Of a DNA stretch of 64,000 bases, positions 16,107 through 25,019 are shown in pieces. The DNA lies in contig JACKCB010000001.1 of the NCBI GenBank assembly GCA_020634235.1, forward strand, positions 372,001 through 436,000, given 5' to 3'. Position numbers and translations under genes: made by a program. Origin of the DNA: Ardenticatenaceae bacterium (GTDB lineage Bacteria > Chloroflexota > Anaerolineae > Promineifilales > Promineifilaceae). Under the pieces are notes generated by a model. It ran no database searches. It was not told the origin of the DNA and worked only from the letters and a program-made list of their open reading frames with translations. The first letter of the stretch is position 1, and each line of letters begins with the position of its first letter.

Positions 16107-18554
16107 ATGACCAGCAAGTACAACGCCAGCGAAATCGAAGCCAAATGGCAGGCCCGTTGGGAAGAAAGCGGCCTCTACCGCCAGGTCATTGACCACACCC
16201 GACCCAAGCATTACGCCCTGACCATGCTCCCCTACCCCAGCGGCGATCTGCACATTGGGCATTGGTACGCCATGACCCCCAGCGACGCCCGCGCCCGCTA
16301 CATGCGCATGAACGGCTACAACGTTCTCTTCCCCATGGGCTTCGATTCCTTCGGACTGCCGGCTGAAAACGCGGCCATCAAGCGCAACATCCCACCGGCC
16401 AAATGGACCGCCGCCAACATTGAGCGGATGCGTGGCCAACTGCGCAGCATGGGGGCCATGTTCGACTGGGAACGGGAAGCCGTCTCATCTGACCCCAACT
16501 ACTACCACTGGACGCAATGGTTCTTCAAACAGCTGCTGGCCCATGGCCTGGCCTATCGTAAGATGGCCGCGGTCGATTTTTGCCCTAACTGCAATACAAC
16601 CCTGGCCCGCGAACAGGTGTGGGGCGATGACCGCCACTGCGAGCGCTGCGGCACGCCGGTCATCAAAAAAGACCTGGAGCAATGGTTCTTCAGAATCACC
16701 GATTACGCCGAAGAGCTGCTTGATTTCAGCCAGATCGAATGGCCAGAGCGGGTGCAGGTGATGCAAACCAACTGGATTGGCCGTTCAGTCGGCGCAGAGG
16801 TGACGTTTTACACCGAGGCGGGGCACGCGCTGCCTATTTTCACGACCCGGCCGGATACCCTCTGGGGGGCAACCTTCATGGTGCTGGCCCCTGAACATCC
16901 CCTGGTAGACGAACTGACCACGCCGGCGCAGGCTCAGGCGGTACAGACCTACCGCGAAGCCGCGCGGCGCATGTCCGAAATCGACCGGGAAACGGCCGAC
17001 CGGGAAAAGACCGGGGTTTTCACCGGCGCATATGCCATCAACCCTGTCAATAACGAACGCATCCCCATCTGGATTGCCGACTACGTCCTGATGACCTACG
17101 GTTTTGGGGCAATTATGGCCGTGCCCGCCCACGATGAGCGAGACTTCGCCTTTGCCACCAAGTACGAACTGCCCATTGTGGAGGTCATTCGCGCCCCGGG
17201 GCGCACTGCGGTAGATGGCCCATTGAGCGAGGCCTTCGTCTCCAAATATGAGGGGCACATGGTCAACTCCGGTCAGTTTGATGGCACGCCGGTAAGCGAA
17301 GCGGTGGAAAAGGTCACGGCCTGGCTGGAGGCGCAGGGCACCGGCCAAAAAGCGATCAATTACCGCCTGCGCGACTGGCTCATCAGCCGCCAGCGTTACT
17401 GGGGCAGCCCCATCCCCATCATCTACTGCCCGGAGCACGGTGCCGTGCCCGTCCCAGATGAAGCGCTGCCGGTGCGGCTGCCCCTGGATGTGGCCTTCAC
17501 CCCTACCGGCGAAAGCCCGTTAAAGTTCCATGACAGCTTCTTGCATACCGAATGTCCCGTTTGCGGGCAGCCCGCGCTGCGCGAAACGGACACCATGGAC
17601 ACCTTCATGTGTTCCTCCTGGTATCAATATCGTTATCTCAGCCCCAGATATGCCCAGGGACCGTTCGACCCCGTAGAAGGCGCGTACTGGCTGCCGGTGG
17701 ACCAATACACCGGCGGCATTGAGCACGCCACCATGCACCTGATCTACACCCGCTTCTTCACCAAGGCGATGAAGCGAATGGGGCTGGTAAATTTTGATGA
17801 GCCGATGCTGCGCCTGTACAACCAGGGAATGGTACTGGGCGAAGATGGCGAGAAGATGTCGAAGTCCCGCGGCAACGTGGTAGCCCCAGATGCGCTGGTG
17901 CAACGCTATGGCGCCGACACGGTGCGTACCTACCTGATGTTTTTTGCCAAATGGGACCAGGGCGGCCCATGGAATTACGATGGCATCAAAGGGCCGCAGC
18001 GCTTCTTGAACGATGTGTGGGAGATAGCCCATGTGGTTTACACCCCCGGCCGGGAAGATGAAACCGTCACCCGTGCCCTGCGGCGCAAAACCCACCAGGT
18101 CATTCGCAAAGTGGGCGACGATCTGGCCGGCTTCTCCTTCAATACCGCTGTGGCCGCCCTGATGGAACTGCGCAACGCCATTCTGGATGCTCAACGCTCA
18201 GCCGCAGTCAGCCGTTTTGCCTGGGAAGAGGCCGTTACCAACCTCTTGCTGCTGCTGGCCCCCATCGCGCCCCACATCACCGAGGAATTGTGGGCAAAAA
18301 GAGGATTTCGGTATAGTATTCATCAGGAGGCATGGCCAGCCTGGGATGAGGAGATTGCCAGAGAAGACACCATCACCCTTATTGTCCAGGTAAACGGCAA
18401 GGTGCGGGCCAAGATCGAGGTCGCGCCCGATATCAGCAATGCTGAGGCACAGCAAGTGGCCCTGTCCGCCGAAACAGTTCAGAGCTGGCTGGCCGGCAAA
18501 ACACCGCGCAAGGTGGTTGTGGTGCCCGGCAAGCTGGTAAACATCGTCCTATAG
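16107..18554 (+). CDS. leuS: Leucyl-tRNA synthetase
   Basis: Class I synthetase of 815 residues, slightly short for bacterial LeuRS. The HIGH signature reads PYPSGDLHIGHWYA near residue 45. A Cys-rich zinc segment (CPNCNTT ... CERCG) lies around 160-185, then the CP1 editing domain with TTRPDTLWGATFMVLAPEH. The catalytic loop is EKMSKSRGNV near residue 587, and a C-terminal anticodon-binding domain follows. The ATG at 16107 has AGGAG just upstream; the longer frame from 16038 is not conserved. It contains only one full CCCGGCCGGG copy, fewer than its neighbours. Confidence 0.97.
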   Translation: MTSKYNASEIEAKWQARWEESGLYRQVIDHTRPKHYALTMLPYPSGDLHIGHWYAMTPSDARARYMRMNGYNVLFPMGFDSFGLPAENAAIKRNIPPAKWTAANIERMRGQLRSMGAMFDWEREAVSSDPNYYHWTQWFFKQLLAHGLAYRKMAAVDFCPNCNTTLAREQVWGDDRHCERCGTPVIKKDLEQWFFRITDYAEELLDFSQIEWPERVQVMQTNWIGRSVGAEVTFYTEAGHALPIFTTRPDTLWGATFMVLAPEHPLVDELTTPAQAQAVQTYREAARRMSEIDRETADREKTGVFTGAYAINPVNNERIPIWIADYVLMTYGFGAIMAVPAHDERDFAFATKYELPIVEVIRAPGRTAVDGPLSEAFVSKYEGHMVNSGQFDGTPVSEAVEKVTAWLEAQGTGQKAINYRLRDWLISRQRYWGSPIPIIYCPEHGAVPVPDEALPVRLPLDVAFTPTGESPLKFHDSFLHTECPVCGQPALRETDTMDTFMCSSWYQYRYLSPRYAQGPFDPVEGAYWLPVDQYTGGIEHATMHLIYTRFFTKAMKRMGLVNFDEPMLRLYNQGMVLGEDGEKMSKSRGNVVAPDALVQRYGADTVRTYLMFFAKWDQGGPWNYDGIKGPQRFLNDVWEIAHVVYTPGREDETVTRALRRKTHQVIRKVGDDLAGFSFNTAVAALMELRNAILDAQRSAAVSRFAWEEAVTNLLLLLAPIAPHITEELWAKRGFRYSIHQEAWPAWDEEIAREDTITLIVQVNGKVRAKIEVAPDISNAEAQQVALSAETVQSWLAGKTPRKVVVVPGKLVNIVL

Positions 18555-18583
18555 TTTTCTTCCCCCCCCTCCCCCCAGAGGAC

Positions 18584-18619
18584 GTGAGCGGGAGGCCGCC
18601 CAATAGGTCTCCCGCTCAC
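18584..18619. terminator. Bidirectional terminator between leuS and the small minus-strand gene
   Basis: GTGAGCGGGAG (18584-18594) and its exact complement (18609-18619) form an 11-bp stem around a 14-nt loop. AATTTT follows on the plus side. It separates convergent genes. Confidence 0.8.
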
Positions 18620-18637
18620 AATTTTCGACCAGCCGGT

Positions 18638-18874
18638 TCAGGCCACGTAGACACCTGGTGCGCCCCCCGGCCGGGTTACCCACCGCAAACTCTCGCGCAG
18701 CAGAATGATCTCCCGCGGCCGGCTGCCCTGGACCAACACCAGCACGTGCCGCCCCTGCTCATCCAGCCACTGCCGACCCTGCTCCACTACCAGCCAGCGA
18801 TCATCCTGCAAGATTCGCTGCACTTGTACTCCCCCATCCGCCGCAAAACGACATTCTACGCCTATATTTTCCAT
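18638..18874 (-). CDS. Hypothetical protein, 78 aa
   Basis: A small soluble protein beginning MENIGVECRFAADGG. Its alternating hydrophobic/polar pattern suggests a small beta-rich fold (VQVQRILQDDRWLVVEQGRQWLDEQGRHVLVLVQG). AAGGAAGG lies 5-6 nt before the ATG at 18874, and a terminator follows the stop, so I accept it as a real gene. No motif is recognised and no neighbour suggests a role. Confidence 0.65.
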   Translation of the reverse strand: MENIGVECRFAADGGVQVQRILQDDRWLVVEQGRQWLDEQGRHVLVLVQGSRPREIILLRESLRWVTRPGGAPGVYVA

Positions 18875-18906
18875 GGTTTCCTTCCTTAGTAAGCGTCCAG
18901 AAATTA

Positions 18907-18958
18907 GTTTGTAGTACCGGCTTCAGCCGCCCAGACCGCTAAAGCGGTTACTACGAAC
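18907..18958. repeat. REP-like imperfect palindrome
   Basis: Two 21-nt arms (18907-18927 and 18938-18958) pair with four mismatches around a 10-nt loop. The arms contain GTAGTACCGGCTT and its near complement. This looks like a dispersed extragenic palindromic element rather than a terminator. Confidence 0.6.
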
Positions 18959-19055
18959 AAAAAAGGGAAGTTGTTTTTAGACACTCACTTATGGTGGCGG
19001 ATCCAGCGCCTAGACTGCGGCCGGCAGACCAGCCCAACGGAACACGCAGCACCAT

Positions 19056-20405
19056 TCAGGCCAGATAAGGCACAATAAACTTAAACAGCGCCACCAGGGC
19101 CAGGGCAGAAAGGGCCAGGGCCAACCCGGCCGGGATCCACCCCTCACCCAAGCGCCAACGGACCAGCACCGGCCGGGCCAGCGTGTGCAGCCCCAGGGCC
19201 ACCCCCATCCCCAACGGCAGCAGCGCCGAAAAGAGGTAGCGCCCCTGGTGCTGCACAAAGGTCACGTTGTAGCCCAGATAGACCAGCACACTGAACAGAA
19301 ACGTACTCCCCAACACCAGCAGCGCCCTGCGCCCATCACGCTGGCCCGGCCGCACCTCGCCGGCCGTGCGCCGCCTGTCCACCACGGCCAGGGCCAGACC
19401 CAACCCGACCACCAGCGTCAACAGCAGCAGCGGGCCATACACCCAGTTGGGCATCGGCGCGGCCATCCAGCCAAACTGCCCCCAAAAGCTCTGGAAGGTG
19501 GTACGGACAAACCGCAGCAGCACCCCGGCCGGGCCATAGATCGCCAGCCACTCGTTGGTACGCGGCTGCCCTACCACCACTGCATCATGCGCCGCCGTAG
19601 CCAGCGGGTCCAGGCCAGCGTAAACCAGCAAATTGCGCCCCCACCAGAGCGCCCCCAGCAGCCCGGCCGGGATACCCACCCGCACCGCTGCCTGCCACAA
19701 CGCCCGCCACTGCCGCCAATACAGCCGCAGCAAGACCAGCCCGACCACCGGCACCATAATGTACACCGTGGCCTTGGTCAGAAAGCCCAACCCCAACAGC
19801 ACGCCCACGCCCAGCCACGACCGCGCCCCGGCCGGGGCATCGGCCGGCATCCGCAAAAGCAGCCACAACAGCGCGGCAATGAGCAGCTCCGCCAGAGCAT
19901 CATTATTCACCGAGGACAGGATGGCCACATGCTGTGGCAAGAAGGCCACAAACGCCGCCGCCGTCAGCCACCACCAGCGCCGCTCCCGGCCGGGCCACAC
20001 CTGCTGCCCCACCGCGTAGGCCAGCGCCACCACCCCCGCCCCCAACAACACCGACACCAGCCGCAGGGGCAGCAGCGCCCCGGCAAACAGCAAATAAACC
20101 GGCGTTTGCAGCAAATAATAAAGCGGCGGCTGCCAATCCTCATAAGAAAAAGCGATGTAGACCGAATACTGCGGATCAAATCGGGAGGAAATCACCGTCC
20201 CCTGGTACTCCTGGTCGTAGTCACCTGGGGCAATGACCGGCAGGCTGCCACCCGCCAACTGCCGGATGTAGTTGTAGTGCGCCGGCTCATCTGGCGCTTG
20301 CCAGGGTGGCGTGTAAATGGCGAACAGGCTGCCCACCAGCAGATAGAGCAGCAGCAAGAGCCAGAACGGGAGATGTGTGCGCATGCTCGGCATGCTCGGA
20401 ATCAT
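19056..20405 (-). CDS. Polytopic membrane glycosyltransferase-like protein
   Basis: About 449 residues with ten or more hydrophobic helices. The first helix is followed by an external loop carrying PPWQAPDEPAHYNYI; an Asp-Glu pair at this place is typical of GT-C mannosyltransferase-like and DUF2142-type proteins that use polyprenyl-linked sugars. The start is uncertain: MIPSMPSMRTH at 20405 or one of two nearby ATGs (20393, 20384), none with a clear ribosome site. Substrate unknown. It lies downstream of the Nudix gene on the same strand. Confidence 0.72.
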   Translation of the reverse strand: MIPSMPSMRTHLPFWLLLLLYLLVGSLFAIYTPPWQAPDEPAHYNYIRQLAGGSLPVIAPGDYDQEYQGTVISSRFDPQYSVYIAFSYEDWQPPLYYLLQTPVYLLFAGALLPLRLVSVLLGAGVVALAYAVGQQVWPGRERRWWWLTAAAFVAFLPQHVAILSSVNNDALAELLIAALLWLLLRMPADAPAGARSWLGVGVLLGLGFLTKATVYIMVPVVGLVLLRLYWRQWRALWQAAVRVGIPAGLLGALWWGRNLLVYAGLDPLATAAHDAVVVGQPRTNEWLAIYGPAGVLLRFVRTTFQSFWGQFGWMAAPMPNWVYGPLLLLTLVVGLGLALAVVDRRRTAGEVRPGQRDGRRALLVLGSTFLFSVLVYLGYNVTFVQHQGRYLFSALLPLGMGVALGLHTLARPVLVRWRLGEGWIPAGLALALSALALVALFKFIVPYLA

Positions 20406-20446
20406 AACCCATTCTGCGCCGCTAGCCAGCCCGGCCGGGGCCACCC

Positions 20447-20965
20447 TCACCCGGCCGGGAGGCGGTCACCGTTCACGTCAAATCCCTCAGCCCGGAAACA
20501 GGCCAACAGCGCCGGCGGCAACTGCTGCCGCAGACGTTCGGCGCGCACCAACGCCCGCAGCAGCCAGCCATTTTGCGCCTCCCCGCCCAACAAAGCCCGC
20601 GCCTCGGCCGCGCTCAGCCAACGCGCCTCCTCATGCTCGGCGCTCAGCAGGATGGCCGCCGGGTTATCCAGCGTGCAGCAGTACACCAACCCCAGCAGCT
20701 CATCCTCCGGCCGGGGCGCGCCCCGGTAAAAGTGCGTCGTACCCACCAAAAAATCCGCCACCACCGCCACGCCCAGCTCCTCGCGCACCTCGCGATACAA
20801 AGCCTCTTCAAACCCTTCACCCTGGTCAACCCGGCCGGTCACACACTCCCACGCACCCGCCCCAAAATCCTTGCTCCCCGCCCGCCGCAAAAACAGATAG
20901 CGCGCCGTTCCCGGATGCCAGATCAACGCCCCCACCCCAGCATAAAACCGTCCAATGCTCATCAT
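20447..20965 (-). CDS. Nudix hydrolase
   Basis: 172 residues with a complete Nudix box (G-x5-E-x7-REVREELGV) following ECVTGRVDQGEGFEEAL. It would hydrolyse a nucleoside-diphosphate-linked compound; the family does not allow prediction of the exact substrate. The domain layout with GALIWHPGTARYLFLRR before the box and a helical C-terminal extension resembles dATP or Ap4A-type members. GGGAG precedes tandem ATGs at 20965/20962. Confidence 0.88.
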   Translation of the reverse strand: MMSIGRFYAGVGALIWHPGTARYLFLRRAGSKDFGAGAWECVTGRVDQGEGFEEALYREVREELGVAVVADFLVGTTHFYRGAPRPEDELLGLVYCCTLDNPAAILLSAEHEEARWLSAAEARALLGGEAQNGWLLRALVRAERLRQQLPPALLACFRAEGFDVNGDRLPAG

Positions 20966-21196
20966 CCGCTCCCTATCTCGTTGTTCAACCCCGGCCGGAA
21001 CCGCCGGCCACCGGCATGATATTCGTCAGGTCGTCCCGTGACAATTGGCACTACGGCAATTCCTGGCCCTGGCCTATCCTTAAGCGCAGGAATCTCACGG
21101 GTGTCGCTCACCCCAGTCCAAATGGGCAGCGCAGCCAGGATTATCCCACAAATAAAACCATCAGGCAGCCGCCATGCCCTGGTAGAGGTAAAAATC

Positions 21197-21424
21197 ATGA
21201 GCAGACAAGAATGGGTCGTTGTAAAAGACAAGACGTGTGAATTCCAAAAGCACCAGGTAGAACAGCTAGAACTGCGTCTCTATCCAACTGATTTTGTGGA
21301 TGGCGCCGAACCCTACCGTGTGCTGGCCCGCAAATGCTCCGACGATATCGCCTGTAATCTGGCCGGTTATCCCTGCAAATGGGCCTTCACCAACCCGGCC
21401 GCGGACCATTTCGCCCTGGACTAA
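21197..21424 (+). CDS. Hypothetical small protein with four cysteines
   Basis: A 75-residue protein (MSRQEWVVVKDKTCEFQ...). It has cysteines in KTCEF, RKCSDDIACNL and YPCKW, which could bind a metal or form disulfides. AGAGGT lies 7 nt before the ATG at 21197. It is followed after 66 bp by the thioredoxin-VKOR gene. I recognise no family; a link to the redox protein downstream is only suggested by position. Confidence 0.65.
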   Translation: MSRQEWVVVKDKTCEFQKHQVEQLELRLYPTDFVDGAEPYRVLARKCSDDIACNLAGYPCKWAFTNPAADHFALD

Positions 21425-21490
21425 TGCAGATTATCCCCCGGCCGGGCACAAACAGCCCGTGACGGTGGCCGTCTCCACGAGGCAACACAG

Positions 21491-22537
21491 ATGCGTAAAC
21501 TCATCCTCCTGCTTGCAGCCTGCTTACTCCTTACATTCATGCTGCCGGCAGTTACCCTGGCCCAGGCCCCGGCCGGGGACTCCGTCGTCCGGGCCGTCCT
21601 CTTTTTTTCCCCAACCTGCCCCCACTGCCACTTCGTCATGGAAGAAGTCCTGCCCCCCCTGCAAACACAATACGGCGATCAACTCCAGATTCTGGAAATT
21701 GATGTCTCCCAGGCCATCGGCGGCAGCATGTACGAGAAATACCTGGCGCAGTTCAACATTCCACAAGAGCGAACAGGCGTTCCCGCCCTCATCGTCGGCG
21801 ACACCGTACTCGTTGGCAGCCGCGAAATCCCAGACGTTTTTCCCACACTCATTGCCAGCGCCCTGGCCAGCGGTGGCCTCGACTGGCCCGCTATCGAAGG
21901 ACTGGATCAGGTCATGGACCCCGCCTTCCAGGAGCTAGCCACCACCGCCCCCGTCGACAGCAGTTTCATTCTGGCCTGGATCATCCTGCTGGGCATGTTG
22001 GTCGCCCTGGCCTTCACCGCCTGGCTCATAACCAAAATTGATTGGCAGACCCTGCCCCGGCAAAATCAACAACCGCTGTGGCTATTTCCCGCGCTCGCCC
22101 TCCTGGGACTGCTCGTCTCCGCCTACCTGGCCTACGTCGAAGTCACCCACAGCGAGGCGGTCTGCGGGCCGGTCGGCGACTGCAACGCAGTCCAATCCAG
22201 CAGCTACGCCACCCTCTTCGGCATTCCCATCGCCATCTACGGCCTGATCTTCTACCTGGCCGTAGGCGTCTTGTGGTACATGCAGCCCAGGCAAGCCACG
22301 GCCAAACGCCACCAGCAAATCACGGCAGCCCTGCTCGCCCTAACCGTTGCCGGCACCCTTTTCTCAATCTATCTGACGGCGCTAGAAATCTTCACCATCG
22401 AGGCCGTCTGCGCCTGGTGCCTGACCTCGGCCGTCGTCAGCACCGTGCTGATGCTGCTGGTGGCCATCCCCCTGCGCCAGGACCGCCGCCAGGCCAGGCA
22501 ACAACGCCGGGCACATACCAGCAGGGCCACGCGCTAA
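21491..22537 (+). CDS. Thioredoxin-like and vitamin K epoxide reductase (VKOR) fusion
   Basis: A 348-residue secreted/membrane oxidative-folding protein. Residues 1-25 form a signal peptide ending in TLAQA. A thioredoxin-fold domain follows with active site CPHC (FFSPTCPHCHF, near residue 45), then from about residue 160 a VKOR domain of several membrane helices. The VKOR part carries the loop cysteines in AVCGPVGDCNAV and the quinone-side CAWC motif near residue 310. The usual bacterial role is to make disulfides in exported proteins and pass electrons to quinone. The domain order (thioredoxin first) is reversed compared with many cyanobacterial fusions. Confidence 0.9.
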   Translation: MRKLILLLAACLLLTFMLPAVTLAQAPAGDSVVRAVLFFSPTCPHCHFVMEEVLPPLQTQYGDQLQILEIDVSQAIGGSMYEKYLAQFNIPQERTGVPALIVGDTVLVGSREIPDVFPTLIASALASGGLDWPAIEGLDQVMDPAFQELATTAPVDSSFILAWIILLGMLVALAFTAWLITKIDWQTLPRQNQQPLWLFPALALLGLLVSAYLAYVEVTHSEAVCGPVGDCNAVQSSSYATLFGIPIAIYGLIFYLAVGVLWYMQPRQATAKRHQQITAALLALTVAGTLFSIYLTALEIFTIEAVCAWCLTSAVVSTVLMLLVAIPLRQDRRQARQQRRAHTSRATR

Positions 22538-22577
22538 CCAATACCCGCAAACACTTCTTCACTATCTCCTTTTGGCA

Positions 22578-22610
22578 AACAGACCCGGCCGGGACCCGGC
22601 CGGGTCTGTT
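22578..22610 (+). terminator. Hairpin built from two CCCGGCCGGG copies
   Basis: Perfect 16-bp arms (22578-22593 and 22595-22610, AACAGA next to the motif) around one A. It lies 40 bp after the thioredoxin-VKOR stop and is followed by GTCTCTC. Probably a terminator. Confidence 0.75.
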
Positions 22611-22695
22611 GTCTCTCCCGCTAATGACATTCTACAGACGCGCATATGCCTTTCATCACTATCAAAATCACGCCCGCGTCATTATCCTGATAAAC

Positions 22696-22714
22696 GAAAG
22701 CACAACGTGCTTTC
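22696..22714 (+). promoter_or_regulatory. Inverted repeat upstream of the radical SAM gene
   Basis: GAAAGCAC and GTGCTTTC form an 8-bp stem with an AAC loop, 43 bp before the start at 22758. It could be an operator or a leader hairpin; I cannot tell which. Confidence 0.45.
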
Positions 22715-22757
22715 TGGTTTGCTTTGGGCCGCGACTCAACTAGATAGGAGCACCATC

Positions 22758-23774
22758 ATGGAATACGTTTTCGGACCCGTGCCCTCACGGCGGTTGGGCC
22801 AATCCTTGGGCATCGATCCAGTCCCCGCCAAAACCTGCAACTGGAACTGCGTCTACTGCCAGCTAGGGCGCACCATCCCCCTGACCCATGAGCGGCGCTC
22901 CTTCTTCCCGCGCCAGGCCATCCTCGACGAATTGCAGCAAGCCCTGGCCCAGGCCCCGGCCGGGACCATCGACTGGATCACCTTCGTCGGTTCCGGCGAA
23001 ACCACCCTCAGCAGCGACCTGGGCTGGCTCATCTACCAGGCCAAACGCCTCTCCAACCTGCCCCTGGCCGTCATCACCAACGGCTCACTCCTCTACCTGC
23101 CAGAGGTACGGCGCGACCTGGCCTGGGCCGACGCCGTGCTGCCCTCCCTGGACGCCGGTACCCCAGAACTCTACCGCAAACTCAACCGCCCCCACCCCGA
23201 AGCCACCTTCGAGCGGCTCGTCGAGGGCCTCGTCGAGTTCCGCCAGATGTACCGCGGCAAGCTGTGGCTGGAACTCATGCTGCTGAAGGGCATCAACGAC
23301 GACGAAACCGCCCTGCGCCAGATCGCCAACCATGTGCAGCGCATCCGGCCGGATGAAGTCCACATCAACCTGCCCACCCGCCCCCCGGCCGAAAGCTGGG
23401 TAGAACCGGCGAACGATGAAGGCATCATGCGCGCCGTAGCCATCCTCGGCGACGTCGCCCGCGTCGTGCATCCCGCCGACGGCAGCTTCAACCTGGGCGG
23501 CTGCAGCACCGTGCTAGAAGCCATCGCCGCCATCATCACCCGCCACCCCATGCGCCAGGCAGAGCTAGAACACGCCCTGGCCCGCTGGGCACCCGGCCAG
23601 ATCCAGGAAGCGCTGCACCAACTGCAAGAAAGCGGCCGTGCCAAAGTGGTCGAACGGCTGGGCGACCAATTCTGGAGCGCCCCGGCCGCGTACTTCCCCA
23701 ATGCCACCGAAAGCCTGGCCACCGCCCCCAACGCCGTCCGCCCCCGGCCGGGTGAACCCGCCGCCCCCCGCTAA
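22758..23774 (+). CDS. Radical SAM protein of the COG0731 type
   Basis: 338 residues. The family start FGPVPSRRLGQSLGID is followed by the iron-sulfur motif CNWNCVYC (Cys residues near 32, 36 and 39) and QLGRT. This is the pattern of the COG0731 radical SAM group, related to TYW1-like proteins but with no proven reaction. A glycine-rich VGSGETTLSSDLG and the INLPTRPPAESWVEP segment fit. The C-terminal 70 residues look like a winged helix (LEHALARWAPGQIQEALHQLQESG), an unusual addition. GGAG lies 8 nt before the ATG at 22758. The MAT gene starts 6 bp after its stop, so a SAM-using and a SAM-making enzyme share a transcript. Confidence 0.85.
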   Translation: MEYVFGPVPSRRLGQSLGIDPVPAKTCNWNCVYCQLGRTIPLTHERRSFFPRQAILDELQQALAQAPAGTIDWITFVGSGETTLSSDLGWLIYQAKRLSNLPLAVITNGSLLYLPEVRRDLAWADAVLPSLDAGTPELYRKLNRPHPEATFERLVEGLVEFRQMYRGKLWLELMLLKGINDDETALRQIANHVQRIRPDEVHINLPTRPPAESWVEPANDEGIMRAVAILGDVARVVHPADGSFNLGGCSTVLEAIAAIITRHPMRQAELEHALARWAPGQIQEALHQLQESGRAKVVERLGDQFWSAPAAYFPNATESLATAPNAVRPRPGEPAAPR

Positions 23775-23780
23775 GCCGCC

Positions 23781-24974
23781 ATGCGCAACATCCGCGTCCT
23801 CACCACCAACGAACCGTGGATCAACGACCGCCCCGTCGAGATTGTAGAGCGCAAAGGCACCGGCCACCCCGACAGCCTGTGCGACGGCATCGCCGAACGC
23901 ATCTCCCTCGACTACAGCCACTGGTGCCAGCGCCATACCGGCCAGATACTGCACCACAACTTCGACAAAGTGCAGCTTGTGGCCGGTGCCGCCCACATCA
24001 CCTACGGCGGCGGCACCCTGCTCCAGCCCATTCGCATCCAGATCGCCGGCCGGGGCACCGCCACCACCCCCAGTGGCCAGCCCATCCCCCTGGCCATGAT
24101 CGCCATTGGCGCGGCCAAAGCCCACCTGCGCCGCACCATGCGTCACCTGGACCCCGACCAGCACTGCCTCATCGACTGCTTTGCCGGGCAAGGCGCAGCC
24201 CAACTGGTGCAAACCGTCACCGAAGTAACCGCCAATGACACCAGCTATGGCACCGCCCACTGGCCCCTCTCCCGCCTGGAAAACAGCGTGCTGGAAGTCA
24301 CCCGCTTCCTCAACGAAGACCTGCGCGACCAATGCCCCATCGGCGAAGATGTCAAGGTGATGGGCGCGCGCGTCGACGGCGAGGTCACCCTGACCTGTGC
24401 CGTGCCCCTGCTGGCCAGCCTCATCCGTAACCGCGCCCAATACGAAGAGCACCGCCTGGCCATACAGCAAGCCATCCAGGCCCACGCCGCAGCCCTGCTC
24501 ACCCGGCCGGTACACGTCTTCGTCAACATGGCCGACGACGAAAACCAGGACAGCCCCGACAGCGTCTACCTCACCCTCACCGGCACCAGCGGCGAATGCG
24601 GCGACGATGGCGCGGTGGGCCGCGGCAACCGCGTCAGCGGGCTGATAACCCCATTCCGCCCCGTTTCCCTGGAAGCCGCCGCCGGCAAAAACCCGGTCAG
24701 CCACGTGGGCAAGCTGTACAACGTCCTGGCCCTGCAAGCGGCCAAAGCCATCGTCGAAGCCCTGCCGCGTGTGCGCCAGGCCCAGGTCACCCTGCTCAGC
24801 CAGATTGGCCGCCCGCTAGACCAGCCGCAAGTCGCCCTGGCCGTGCTGCACCCCATCGGGGCCACCCTGGCCACCGCAGACAGCAGCGCTGCCGCCGCCA
24901 TCCTCAACGATTGGCTGGCCGACCCCGGCCGGGTACAAACCCTCATCATCAACCAGGCCGTCACCCTGTTTTAG
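23781..24974 (+). CDS. mat: S-adenosylmethionine synthetase, archaeal type
   Basis: Makes S-adenosylmethionine from methionine and ATP. The protein is clearly of the archaeal MAT family, not MetK: it starts NIRVLTTNEPWINDRPVE, carries VERKGTGHPDSLCDGIAE, and has the archaeal segments VAGAAHITYGGGTLLQPI and SGECGDDGAVGRGNRVSGLI. 397 residues, typical for archaeal enzymes (about 400). The bacterial GHPDK signature is replaced by GHPDS. The 6-bp spacing from the radical SAM gene suggests co-expression. Ancient transfer from archaea is plausible; whether the genome also has metK cannot be seen here. Confidence 0.94.
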   Translation: MRNIRVLTTNEPWINDRPVEIVERKGTGHPDSLCDGIAERISLDYSHWCQRHTGQILHHNFDKVQLVAGAAHITYGGGTLLQPIRIQIAGRGTATTPSGQPIPLAMIAIGAAKAHLRRTMRHLDPDQHCLIDCFAGQGAAQLVQTVTEVTANDTSYGTAHWPLSRLENSVLEVTRFLNEDLRDQCPIGEDVKVMGARVDGEVTLTCAVPLLASLIRNRAQYEEHRLAIQQAIQAHAAALLTRPVHVFVNMADDENQDSPDSVYLTLTGTSGECGDDGAVGRGNRVSGLITPFRPVSLEAAAGKNPVSHVGKLYNVLALQAAKAIVEALPRVRQAQVTLLSQIGRPLDQPQVALAVLHPIGATLATADSSAAAAILNDWLADPGRVQTLIINQAVTLF

Positions 24975-25004
24975 GCCGGGGCCTTGGCCCAACGCCGCCG
25001 CTGG

Positions 25005-25010
25005 TATAAT
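25005..25010 (+). promoter_or_regulatory. -10 element directly before the RNA methyltransferase start
   Basis: TATAAT ends 9 nt before the ATG at 25020; the transcript would have almost no leader. No clear -35 is visible. Confidence 0.5.
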
Positions 25011-25019
25011 GGGGCTACG

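Noticed and set aside
21038..21051. Third copy of the GTGACA-N2-TGTCAC operator
   Set aside because: One arm has a mismatch (TGGCAC), and the -10 at the matching distance is poor, so I do not list it as a site.
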